In this document: positions 1-7,602 of the stretch, in pieces
Position numbering within the stretch: the first letter of the stretch is position 1
Layout: the number at the start of each line of letters is the position of its first letter
NCBI GenBank assembly: GCA_028691985.1
Contig: JAQUYG010000002.1
Coordinates: forward strand, 1-40,588
Reading direction: 5' to 3'
DNA length: 40,588 nucleotides
DNA from: Minisyncoccota bacterium
GTDB lineage: Bacteria; Patescibacteriota; Minisyncoccia; JAHIHE01; JAGLIN01
Translations under genes and position numbers: made by a program
Notes under the pieces: generated by a model
The model's input: the letters and a program-made list of their open reading frames with translations, nothing else
What the model was told of the DNA's origin: nothing
The model's database searches: none

Positions 1-107
1 AGTAGCAGGTTTTCAACCTGCGCTGCTATCCTATGCGAATAGAACGGGCGATTGCGAAGGGTTTAGCGACTTAGGACGACCGCGCGCACAGGTTGAAACC
101 TGCTACT
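1..107. repeat. REP-like imperfect inverted repeat
   Basis: The left arm begins AGTAGCAGGTTTTCAACC and the right arm ends GGTTGAAACCTGCTACT; the arms are near-perfect reverse complements separated by about 65 bases. A related element with the same AGTAGCAGG start and CTACTCC end lies at 23072-23176, so this is a dispersed family resembling REP/BIME sequences. The left arm starts at base 1, so the element may extend beyond the window. No gene is visible in bases 1-408 apart from this repeat and the porB terminator. Confidence 0.6.
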
Positions 108-305
108 CCACGCATAAATTATGCATTATATTCGTTATGCTTAAAACTCTGACCCACTTACACTTCCCGAAGCATATTTTCATCCGAATATATCCGAATT
201 AAGTTTCCTCTATTGAGAGGAGAATCGAAATGAGGTAATATCGTATTATCTAACTAAAACAAGCAGTTTAAAGCGTAAATGTGCTAGCTGTTGATATAAT
301 AGAAC

Positions 306-331
306 AAAAAACCGCCTCTTTCGAAACGGCC
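306..331 (-). terminator. Rho-independent terminator after porB
   Basis: On the minus strand GCCGTTTC and GAGGCGGT pair around a GAAA tetraloop, followed by a run of six T. It lies about 80 bases beyond the porB stop codon and closes that transcript. Confidence 0.8.
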
Positions 332-408
332 TCAAGTATTCTAAATTTATAGAACTAAGCTTCTATTACCCCTCTCTCTTAAGAAGTAAGAAAGGAATAA
401 GCAAAAAA

Positions 409-1368
409 TTAATATCCGCATTCCTCTCTCTTTTTCAGCTTCTCAAATCTCTCATCCGTGTGCTTCTGGATTTCTTCTAGAAGTTTCTTGTTCTCCGGTT
501 TCAAAAGATGTTTGAATCTCTTTTGCATCTTAAACCACTCTTCAATCGGCACTTTTTCTTTTGGCACATAGTTCAGAACAAATTTTCCATCAACAACTTC
601 ATAAAGCGGCCAATAATTTGTTTCGACTGCCATCTTTGCAACCTGAACCGTCTGCGACGGATCAAATCCCCAGCTCCTTTGGCAAGGACTGATGAGATTT
701 ATAAACGATGGCCCCTCGGTCGCCATCGCCTTCTTCACTTTTGCCGTGAGGTCGGCGAAGTGCGCGATAGAAGATTGTGCAACAAAACCGAGATGATGAC
801 CTTCTATGATTGCCGGTAGATCTTTTCGATATTCATTCTTGCCTTGTTGCACTTTTCCCGCCACCGAAGTCGTAGTATGCGCTCCGCGCGGAGTAGCTCC
901 CGACCTCTGATTACCCGTATTCATATATGCACCATTATCATAACAAACATAAAGAAATTGATGCCCCCTTTCCAACGCCCCAGAAAGACTTTGCAATCCG
1001 ATATCATTGGTGCCACCGTCTCCACCGACCACCAGAAATTTCACATTCTTCGGCATTTTCTTTGCCCACTTCGGCCTGTCTTCCGGCTTTTTTTTCAGAA
1101 TCGTCTTATATGCCTCAATCACTCCGCTCGCAGTCGCCGAGGCATTCTCGAAAGCATTATGGATCCAAGGAGTTTTCCATGCAGTATAAGGATAAATCGT
1201 CGTTGCCACTTCCAGGCAACTGGTTGCATTGATAATGACCAAAGGTTCCTTGATTGCCGACAAGACAAATTTCAAATTAATCGGCTCAGCGCAACCGGCG
1301 CACAACCTGTGACCTGATGTAAGTCTTTCATTTTCTTGAAGATTTTTTACGATTTCTATTAGATTCAT
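409..1368 (-). CDS. porB: 2-oxoacid (pyruvate):ferredoxin oxidoreductase, beta subunit
   Basis: This is the thiamine-pyrophosphate-binding subunit of an enzyme that oxidatively decarboxylates pyruvate or a related 2-oxoacid to acyl-CoA and reduces ferredoxin. The 319 aa match the usual PorB length. Visible motifs are an N-terminal CAGCAEP, the TPP/Mg motif GGDGGTNDIG near residue 115, the YDNGAYMNTGNQRSG stretch, and SPCQRSWGF towards the end. ATG is the start; a TATAAT at 1395-1400 lies just upstream. The gene is alone: a terminator follows it and the upstream neighbour is a predicted small RNA, so the alpha, gamma and delta subunits must be encoded elsewhere. The exact 2-oxoacid cannot be told from sequence alone. 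Confidence 0.92.
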   Translation of the reverse strand: MNLIEIVKNLQENERLTSGHRLCAGCAEPINLKFVLSAIKEPLVIINATSCLEVATTIYPYTAWKTPWIHNAFENASATASGVIEAYKTILKKKPEDRPKWAKKMPKNVKFLVVGGDGGTNDIGLQSLSGALERGHQFLYVCYDNGAYMNTGNQRSGATPRGAHTTTSVAGKVQQGKNEYRKDLPAIIEGHHLGFVAQSSIAHFADLTAKVKKAMATEGPSFINLISPCQRSWGFDPSQTVQVAKMAVETNYWPLYEVVDGKFVLNYVPKEKVPIEEWFKMQKRFKHLLKPENKKLLEEIQKHTDERFEKLKKREECGY

Positions 1369-1417
1369 ATTTATGATTTTATTTTTACACTTTTATTATA
1401 TCACTTTTAAGACAAAA

Positions 1418-1523
1418 TAAAAAACCGGCAAAATTTTGCAGAGCCGGAAAGAAGCAAAAACAATTCGGGGAGAGAGTGTCCGAAACGCTCTTACTTCTTA
1501 GCCCTGCAAAATACTGCCGATTT
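1418..1523 (-). ncRNA. Predicted ~105-nt small RNA or porB leader element
   Basis: The minus strand carries a 16-position stem between 1504-1519 and 1426-1441 with one mismatch and one G-U. Inside it AAGAAG can pair with CTTCTT. It ends with GCCGG plus a T run, as a terminator does. A promoter-like pair (1530-1558) sits immediately upstream, so transcription would start at the foot of the stem. The G-U pair favours the minus strand; on the plus strand the same place is mismatched. It ends 50 bases before the porB start, so it could be a separate RNA or a porB attenuator. I do not recognise the family; the SRP signature was considered and rejected. Confidence 0.5.
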
Positions 1524-1529
1524 TTATAT

Positions 1530-1558
1530 ATTCTAGCCCGTTTACTTTTATCTGTAAA
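1530..1558 (-). promoter_or_regulatory. Sigma70-type promoter for the 1418-1523 RNA
   Basis: On the minus strand TTTACA (1553-1558) is followed after 17 bases by TAGAAT (1530-1535). The predicted start, around 1523, coincides with the base of the RNA stem. The rest of 1369-1755 holds no gene. Confidence 0.5.
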
Positions 1559-1755
1559 AATATGTTAAACACAAAATGTAATAATAATTGCTTTCACGAA
1601 AAAGAAACAACTTGAACTCTGCATCTTATCACAGTTTTTCGATTATGTCAAACATCAACCGCCTCACAACCATTTTTATGCTTATCAAACCCACAAAGAC
1701 TAAAATAAAACCAAAAAAAAGATGATCTCAACTAAGAGACCACACAGAAGTCTTT

Positions 1756-2004
1756 TTATTTCTTTAAAAACTTCATAAAAATTTTCACCGTTTCGGTGAA
1801 GGTCCTATCCTCTTCCCAGGCAAGCAGCTTAAAAAGAGCAATAAGCCCCATAATGAATATGGCTATGGCAAAAGAGGGTTTATGGAATTCTACCCCCAAA
1901 ATAAATACCACAGACATAAATACCGCCATTATTATTAATAATATAATAAACGACATTCTCCATTTTATGTTTTCCGTTTTTTTCACCCCCTTATATTTTT
2001 GCAT
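1756..2004 (-). CDS. Small two-helix membrane protein, hypothetical
   Basis: This 82-aa protein has a basic N terminus, then two hydrophobic segments at about residues 17-37 and 45-62, and a charged C-terminal tail rich in lysine. It is probably an inner-membrane protein with both ends in the cytoplasm. No family is recognised. It stands alone between the 1418-1523 RNA and a 530-base stretch without an intact gene. The ORF is AT-rich like its surroundings and could be lineage-specific. Confidence 0.55.
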   Translation of the reverse strand: MQKYKGVKKTENIKWRMSFIILLIIMAVFMSVVFILGVEFHKPSFAIAIFIMGLIALFKLLAWEEDRTFTETVKIFMKFLKK

Positions 2005-2199
2005 TGAATTTTAACATATAAATGCGCATGAGTCAAAGACAAAAATGCTATAAAAAATTCTATTACTTTCATATAACAAAATATTAGTTACCGAAGCTGC
2101 TCAGTAAAATATCCCTGCTATATGGCCTTACCTCCAAAAATAAAATCAAGCTAAAGCCGGAGGGTTTTAGAACCATCAACATTTTTACAGTCCTAATAA

Positions 2200-2372
2200 C
2201 TATTGCCCTTTTTTAAAAGTTATCACCGCTCCGATTAAAGCAACAAAAATAATAAAAAAGCCTTTGCTGGTGGAATCGTTTCAATCTCTGCTACAAACGG
2301 AATAACGAAAGGTAACACAAAATTCACAAAAGAGCATGCATTTCCTTTCAGACCCTCACCTCCCCTTATTTT
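2200..2372 (-). pseudogene. Frame-disrupted small membrane protein remnant, or -1 frameshift ORF
   Basis: An open frame on the minus strand encodes a hydrophobic stretch (FVNFVLPFVIPFVA) followed by EIETIPPAKAF and then runs to TAA at 2235-2237. A -1 shift at the T-TTT-TTA heptamer (2253-2259) instead continues FIIFVALIGAVITFKKGQ to a TAG at 2200, giving a second membrane helix with a basic tail. There is a GGGGAGGTGA Shine-Dalgarno-like stretch (2356-2365) but no in-frame ATG. It may be a decayed gene or a real frameshifting ORF. I see nothing else supportable in 2005-2540. Confidence 0.25.
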
Positions 2373-2540
2373 TTATTCGATCTTCTTTTTTATCAAAGAA
2401 ATTTCTTTAAAGAGTAAATGAAATATAAACTATGTTAGACATATAACCTATTGCTTGCACGATGAATATAAAAATAGACTTTTATCCCTTTATAAACTAG
2501 ACTTATAATAAGCTTAAAGATATATCGCAAATTTAATAAG

Positions 2541-3041
2541 ATGAAAAAAGATCAAAAAATTAGAATCGGCATATTTCTGGGCAGACTCCAGCCCCAGCAT
2601 CGCGGACATGAAAAAATGATAGAGCAGATTTTTAAAGAAAACGATAAGGTCGTATTTTGTATCGGATCGGCACAGCGAATAAGAAAATCTGACCCTGATT
2701 CCAAAAATAACCCCCTATCCAACAAGGAACGGATAAAGAGACTTAAGGAGTTCCTGGATAAGAAAAAATTCTCCAAACCCTACAAGATTTTCACCGCGAC
2801 TGACATCCAGCCCGAGTCAGCTTGGCCAGAACATCTAAAAAAAAGCTGTAATCTGACAGACAAGACCACAAACACCGTTTATTTCGGAGATCCTATTTCC
2901 AAAGAATACAGCAGCTATATGAGGAATGCTGGATTCGAACTCAAATTCATCGACAGAAAAAAATTCCTATACAGGACAAAGGCGAACACCTTGCACCGCA
3001 TATCTTCAGCCACGGAGATACGGAAGCTTGAGAACATATAA
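2541..3041 (+). CDS. nadM: NadM-type nicotinamide-nucleotide adenylyltransferase
   Basis: This nucleotidyltransferase probably joins NMN (or a related mononucleotide) to ATP to make NAD. The N terminus reads IGIFLGRLQPQHRGHEKMI, the GRxQPxHxGH form of the HxGH catalytic motif. The C terminus has ISSATEIR, matching the ISxTxIR ATP-binding signature. At 166 aa it has the length of the archaeal-type NadM family rather than the longer bacterial NadD. It is followed after 17 bases by NAD kinase in the same direction, which supports a role in NAD(P) synthesis. A TATAAT at 2504-2509 could be its -10 box. Other HxGH transferases cannot be excluded, so the substrate remains an inference. Confidence 0.8.
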   Translation: MKKDQKIRIGIFLGRLQPQHRGHEKMIEQIFKENDKVVFCIGSAQRIRKSDPDSKNNPLSNKERIKRLKEFLDKKKFSKPYKIFTATDIQPESAWPEHLKKSCNLTDKTTNTVYFGDPISKEYSSYMRNAGFELKFIDRKKFLYRTKANTLHRISSATEIRKLENI

Positions 3042-3058
3042 TCCTAAACATATAAGAA

Positions 3059-3838
3059 ATGATTGCCATTTTCTACAACTCTAAGACTAACCCGCAAAAT
3101 AAATCATATGCGCTAGAAATAGCGACTAAACTTGATCAATACAAAATAAAACATCTCCTGAATCCCGACGAAAAAGATTTAAAGAAAATTAATATGGCTT
3201 TCTCTGTCGGAGGCGACGGGACTGTACTTTATACTGCCAATCTCCTCGCCGATCAAAAAGTTCCGATCCTGGGGATAAATTTCGGCCATCGCGGATTCTT
3301 GTGCGAAATATCAAAAGACGAAATCGATAAAGCTCTTGAAAAAATCATCCAGAATAAATATAAGATTGAAGAAAAAACCCGTATTCAAGCGGAAATAAAA
3401 AAGCAGAAAAAAGAATCTGCAACGCTAGATGCCCTGAATGAGATTTCAATAGGTGGTATAAACCGCACCGTATACCTCGACCTACAGATAAAAACGCCAG
3501 AAAGAAATCTAAAAACCCATATCGCTGGCGACGGAATAATAGTTTCTACCCGTACCGGCTCAACTGCCTATAATATAAACGCAGGAGGACCCATACTGAT
3601 GACCGAAGCCCTCAGCCTCATCGCGAATAACGCCTTTTTCCAATCAGACTCATTACTTCCGATTGCTAAATCACTGATATTACCAGCAACCGCCAGCGTA
3701 TCTGTCACAGATTCCAGCCATAATTCTCTTAATCTGCCTTATGTAATAGCTGATGGACAAAAGGCAATCAAAATCAATAAAGAAGACAAGATCATAATCA
3801 GAAAGTCCCCGAGAAAAAACTACTTCGTAAAATTATAA
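3059..3838 (+). CDS. nadK: NAD kinase
   Basis: It phosphorylates NAD to NADP using ATP or polyphosphate. The diagnostic GGDGT motif (SVGGDGTVLYTANLL) is near residue 52. GINFGHRGFLCEI and the conserved GDGIIVSTRTGSTAYN block, with the glycine-rich loop GGPIL behind it, are all present. The length of 259 aa is normal. It sits 17 bases downstream of nadM and ends at a strong terminator, so the two genes form a compact NAD-to-NADP operon. Confidence 0.95.
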   Translation: MIAIFYNSKTNPQNKSYALEIATKLDQYKIKHLLNPDEKDLKKINMAFSVGGDGTVLYTANLLADQKVPILGINFGHRGFLCEISKDEIDKALEKIIQNKYKIEEKTRIQAEIKKQKKESATLDALNEISIGGINRTVYLDLQIKTPERNLKTHIAGDGIIVSTRTGSTAYNINAGGPILMTEALSLIANNAFFQSDSLLPIAKSLILPATASVSVTDSSHNSLNLPYVIADGQKAIKINKEDKIIIRKSPRKNYFVKL

Positions 3839-3860
3839 ACGATTAAAAAAGAAACATCAA

Positions 3861-3894
3861 AAATAATCCCAGCTATACTGGGGTTATTTTTTTA
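3861..3894. terminator. Bidirectional terminator between nadK and the convergent surface-protein gene
   Basis: AATAATCCCA and TGGGGTTATT form a ten-pair stem with one G-U, followed by seven T on the plus strand and preceded by A-rich sequence that could serve the opposite strand. It lies between two converging genes. Confidence 0.8.
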
Positions 3895-3909
3895 TATTAC
3901 AGTCAATTG

Positions 3910-5313
3910 TTAATTAAACTCTAAACTTTGTCCTATTTTCAAAAATTTCGCTTTTACTTCGTCACTGCTAGGAGGACTATTAATATCTATAATAACAAAA
4001 GTGTCCTCATTCTTATAAATTTTGGCAATGGCCCTAGAATCTTTTTCTTCATAATCCCAGTCAATAACAATTTTCTCATTACCCCACATATATAATTCAC
4101 ACCTTTCATCTCCCCCTATATTGTCATCACAATAAAAACTATCATAAATGCTCATATCCTCTCGTTCAGCACATCTGAAATTCAGAAAATATCCGCCTTG
4201 CATATGTATGGACATTTTACCAAACCAATAACCGGTATTTTCCCCAGTTTTATTAAAACCAACAGTTTCTGGAATTCTTACAGCAAAACCGCAGACCTCA
4301 TCTTCATAAAGCCGCCAATCTGACACACTGATCTCTTCTTCGCAATCTTGCGGGCAATTGCAGGCATCTTCCCCCGGACCACACTCCCCATTATTACATT
4401 TAGTGCAAACCACAGGACTTCTAGAGTAACATGTATTATCAAAAAACGCATAAGTTGCCGTTTTAGTCAACCCATCGCAGCAGTCTCTCCATTCAGAGGT
4501 AGGTAATGATAAATCTAAAGATGATATAGGTTCCCCTTCTTCAGCACAATTACCCACAGATTGTTCTAATGCAAAAATTTCAAAAGTATCAGAATAATAT
4601 ATCTTAGGACCACACGCACCAGAAGCCTTATCACAATTCGAAAGATCCCTCATGAGATTGTCAACAAGAACGATTCTATATTCACCTTCTTCATTCCCGA
4701 TCCATTCGGCACCAAAATTAACTTCATAATTAGAGGCTCCTCTGGGGACTTCCACATCTATAGGACTATAAAAAAACCATCCACCATTATTATCTATTCT
4801 TTCGACAAATGTACTTACATCCACATCGTTATCAATATAATAATCGATATTGTAATTAATTTTTACAATATCATTTTTATTATACTCTCGACTATTTGTC
4901 ACTAGAGACGCAGATCCTTGAGGACAAATTATTTCCATCTTAGAGCATTCACCTTCATATTTACGACAAGCATCGCTTGGATGAAAAGGACCGCAAGAAC
5001 CAGCAAGATCATTCCCATTATAATCCAAATAAGTAGCAGTGGTCTCCCATGCCCCTTCTGCATAGAGAAACAAATCTAAATCACAACGATATATCCATCT
5101 CGTACTTACATCTTTTTTACAATCATTAATAACCCAATCCGGCATATCCCAGGCAGGCTGAACATAATTCTTTTTCATTGAGAAAATACCATAAACATCT
5201 TTATAATCATAGCCTCTGTTACGCAAGCTCGCGTATAAAAGTAAAGCAAGAATCGATATCAATAAAAAAGTAATGATAGCAATGCCCATTTTCTTCAATA
5301 TATCTTCATTCAT
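3910..5313 (-). CDS. Membrane-anchored Cys-rich extracellular protein, hypothetical
   Basis: The 467-aa protein starts with one hydrophobic segment (about residues 8-29) after a short acidic and basic head, which fits a signal anchor with the rest outside. The exposed part has many cysteines, including CTKCNNGECGPGEDACNCPQDCE-type spacing near residue 300, typical of disulfide-rich secreted modules in Patescibacteria. A run around residues 150-230 has Ig-like character (KNDIVKINYNIDY, EGEYRIVLVDN). It has its own terminator and no partner gene. A structural or binding role at the cell surface is plausible, but the function is unknown. Confidence 0.7.
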   Translation of the reverse strand: MNEDILKKMGIAIITFLLISILALLLYASLRNRGYDYKDVYGIFSMKKNYVQPAWDMPDWVINDCKKDVSTRWIYRCDLDLFLYAEGAWETTATYLDYNGNDLAGSCGPFHPSDACRKYEGECSKMEIICPQGSASLVTNSREYNKNDIVKINYNIDYYIDNDVDVSTFVERIDNNGGWFFYSPIDVEVPRGASNYEVNFGAEWIGNEEGEYRIVLVDNLMRDLSNCDKASGACGPKIYYSDTFEIFALEQSVGNCAEEGEPISSLDLSLPTSEWRDCCDGLTKTATYAFFDNTCYSRSPVVCTKCNNGECGPGEDACNCPQDCEEEISVSDWRLYEDEVCGFAVRIPETVGFNKTGENTGYWFGKMSIHMQGGYFLNFRCAEREDMSIYDSFYCDDNIGGDERCELYMWGNEKIVIDWDYEEKDSRAIAKIYKNEDTFVIIDINSPPSSDEVKAKFLKIGQSLEFN

Positions 5314-5478
5314 ATCATATAGATATTAGATATAGAAATAATTCTCTATATTGATTATACAACAAGAAGGCAAAAAGCAAAAATATAAACCGAACCGCAT
5401 CATCGGTTATCCGATATCGTAATAAAATTGCTTTATATAAGACATTTTGATAGTATTTAATTATAGTAATACTTTTAT

Positions 5479-7014
5479 ATGATTTCAATCAATAAAAAGA
5501 ATCTTTATAGATATTTTTTCTACTTTTTCTTATTATCAATCCCCCTTCAAGGTAGAAAAGTTTTTCTGACGGAATATTCTTTCTATACCGGATCTTTTAC
5601 AGAATACGGAACTGTTTTTTTGTATATCTCAGACATATTCTTATCATTGAGTATATTATCTTTATGGCTGTTTAATAAAGATCTTATAAAAAAAGCTTTA
5701 TCTGAAATAAAAAAAGACAAGGGAATACAAAAAATATTATCCTATATAAGCATATTCTGTATTTGGCTTCTTATAAGCACTGCTATGAACAATGGTTTTT
5801 GGCAGATTTCTTTTTTTAGATCCTTGAAATATGCAGAAATGCTAGCCCTGATCTTATTAATTATTACAATCTTAAGCGAAAAGAAATATTTCATCTCATC
5901 CCTATATATCATAATAATTTCCGCATTTTTTCAAAGTATAATAGCCATATATCAGTTTATATTTCAAAAATCATTGTTTTTAGCCCCATTTCTTCATAAA
6001 ATATCTGGAGAAACAATCCTGTCTCAAGATGGATCTGGAGTAGCAAAGGTTATCTCATACAGCGGAGAAAAGCTTGTTAGAAGTTATGGTACCCTCCCCC
6101 ACCCTAATATCCTAGCCAGCTTCTTATTTTTCTCCTTTTTTATTTCATTATTCCTATATAAAGAACACAAATATCATTATTTGTCAAGTAGCATTTCCCC
6201 TAAAATAAAGCAAAAACAACACAAAAAACCTTTTAATTCACTGTTTTGGACATTGATTTTCTCTGCCCAACTTTTCGCATTAGCTTTCTCTTTTTCAAGA
6301 TCAGCCTGGATAGCCTTCTTTTTGTCATTATTAATCCTTATTACTCTTTTCTATAAAAAAATAATTGTTTCATGTGAAACAATTACAGGGATTTTAAATA
6401 AGAATAAAGAACTTTTCATATCTTTATTTTTCTTTATTATTCTAATATCCACAAACAGATACTTATTCATAAATCGTATTTTTCAAGATACAACTCATTC
6501 AAACATCAATGTCACTGAAAATTTTCTGCCCCAAAACAATACATTTAATGACAGGGTATTTTTTAATAATGTTTCACGTGAAACAATTCAGCACACCCCC
6601 ATCATAGGATCAGGGCCAGGAACTTCTATATTTCAGATAAAAGAATTTCTCACAACGCAAAACATAAATCATAACATTGAATCCTGGCAATTCCAGCCAG
6701 CTCATAATATTTTCTTATTGATATCGTCAGAGACAGGAATAATTGGGCTATTTATATTCTTATTAATAATAATAAGCACAGCACCTTATTCTTTCAAAAA
6801 TATTGTTTCACGTGAAACAATAGAGGAAGAGAAAACTCTAAAAAGAATCCTGCTCTGCATTTTAATAGGATTCATATTCTTAGGACTCTTTGATCATTAT
6901 TTTATAACTTCACAGCAAGGACAACTTATATTTTGGATAGTAATTGGACTATTGTTATTAAAAATCAAAGAAGACAATTGGGTAACGAGATTATTGAAAA
7001 GAATAAAAGAATAA
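5479..7014 (+). CDS. O-antigen ligase/polymerase-like (Wzy/WaaL) membrane protein
   Basis: This 511-aa protein has about ten to twelve hydrophobic segments and a long extracytoplasmic region around residues 330-410. The region contains RVFFNNVSRETIQHTPIIG followed by GSGPGTS and then QPAHNIFLLISSETGIIGL, the pattern of the Wzy_C/O-antigen ligase superfamily. Such enzymes join or polymerise lipid-linked glycans outside the membrane. Its partners could be the sugar-1-phosphate transferase at 20.3 kb and rmlD at 16.9 kb. Oddly, three parS sites lie within its frame, two giving the peptide VSRETI and one VSCETI. The start is the ATG at 5479; no strong Shine-Dalgarno is visible. Confidence 0.8.
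   Translation: MISINKKNLYRYFFYFFLLSIPLQGRKVFLTEYSFYTGSFTEYGTVFLYISDIFLSLSILSLWLFNKDLIKKALSEIKKDKGIQKILSYISIFCIWLLISTAMNNGFWQISFFRSLKYAEMLALILLIITILSEKKYFISSLYIIIISAFFQSIIAIYQFIFQKSLFLAPFLHKISGETILSQDGSGVAKVISYSGEKLVRSYGTLPHPNILASFLFFSFFISLFLYKEHKYHYLSSSISPKIKQKQHKKPFNSLFWTLIFSAQLFALAFSFSRSAWIAFFLSLLILITLFYKKIIVSCETITGILNKNKELFISLFFFIILISTNRYLFINRIFQDTTHSNINVTENFLPQNNTFNDRVFFNNVSRETIQHTPIIGSGPGTSIFQIKEFLTTQNINHNIESWQFQPAHNIFLLISSETGIIGLFIFLLIIISTAPYSFKNIVSRETIEEEKTLKRILLCILIGFIFLGLFDHYFITSQQGQLIFWIVIGLLLLKIKEDNWVTRLLKRIKE
6366..6381. other. parS-like ParB-binding site 1
   Basis: TGTTTCATGTGAAACA differs by one base from the 16-bp parS consensus TGTTTCACGTGAAACA known from Bacillus Spo0J/ParB. 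It is inside the Wzy-like gene and encodes V-S-C-E-T. Confidence 0.7.
6570..6585. other. parS ParB-binding site 2 (perfect)
   Basis: TGTTTCACGTGAAACA is an exact match to the palindromic parS consensus. It lies inside the Wzy-like gene and encodes V-S-R-E-T, 204 bases from site 1. Confidence 0.88.
6804..6819. other. parS ParB-binding site 3 (perfect)
   Basis: This is a second exact TGTTTCACGTGAAACA, 234 bases beyond site 2 and again in the same reading frame of the Wzy-like gene (V-S-R-E-T). Confidence 0.88.
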
Positions 7015-7040
7015 AGGGCCCAAAAATAACAATAAAAAAA

Positions 7041-7069
7041 CAAATGTTTCACATGAAACATTTGTTTTT
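7041..7069 (+). terminator. Terminator hairpin overlapping parS-like site 4
   Basis: CAAATGTTTCA pairs with TGAAACATTTG, followed by a T run. It would end the Wzy-like transcript, and its stem is built from a parS-like palindrome. Confidence 0.6.
7045..7060. other. parS-like ParB-binding site 4
   Basis: TGTTTCACATGAAACA has one mismatch to the parS consensus. It is 241 bases beyond site 3 and just outside the gene, in the loop-proximal part of the terminator-like hairpin at 7041-7069. Confidence 0.65.
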
Positions 7070-7225
7070 AAAAATTATGCTCTTTCGACTTATAATACAA
7101 ACTATACTTGATTTTTATATATTATAATTGTATAATATAACTATTATGCAACTTATAAGCGTTTTAGTCAAACAAACAACAAATCAATAAAAAAAGAAAG
7201 TCTTTGAAAACCTTCTCTTCGTATG

Positions 7226-7298
7226 TGGACCTGAGGAGACTCGAACTCCTGACCTCCTCCATGCCATGGAGGCGCTCTACCAACTAAGCTACAGGCCC
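7226..7298 (-). tRNA. tRNA-Ala (anticodon GGC)
   Basis: The minus strand folds as a complete cloverleaf: acceptor GGGCCTG with CAGGTCC, anticodon loop ATGGCAT, T-loop TTCGAGT. The G3-U70 pair, the identity element of alanine tRNA, is present. CCA is not encoded (the sequence after the discriminator A is CAT), so the CCA-adding enzyme encoded nearby is needed. Confidence 0.95.
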
Positions 7299-7440
7299 AA
7301 ATTACTTAAAGAGTATAACCTATTCTTGCAAAAAGTAAATAGATAAATGGTTAAAACACTTTTTCTGCTTTCTCTTTTTGTCTTATATAAAGGATTTTTT
7401 ACGATCCCAAAAAAAACGCTCGACAAAAATCTCACAAATG

Positions 7441-7512
7441 TGTCCCCGGCAGGAATCGAACCTGCATCTGAAGCTTAGGAGGCTTCCGTTCTATCCATTG
7501 AACTACGAGAAC
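7441..7512 (-). tRNA. tRNA-Arg (anticodon CCT)
   Basis: Acceptor GTTCTCG pairs with CGGGGAC (two G-U pairs). The anticodon stem GAAGC/GCTTC encloses loop CTCCTAA, giving anticodon CCU for AGG codons. CCA is not encoded. It lies 90 bases upstream of the cca gene, on the opposite strand. Confidence 0.95.
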
Positions 7513-7602
7513 CAGAATAGATAACATATTCAACTATAGCAAAACGAGCGCCAAAGTCAACCTGGGATTTGATAACTTCAAAATATGTGCTAGACTCAAA
7601 TT

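Noticed and set aside
1418-1523. SRP (4.5S) RNA, because the plus strand reads AGAGCCGGAAAGAAGCAAAA, close to the SRP signature AGGTCCGGAAGGAAGCAG.
   Set aside because: The GGAA would not be closed by pairing bases (GCC opposite AGA) and the motif is near one end, not at the apex of the hairpin. The promoter and T run fit the other strand.
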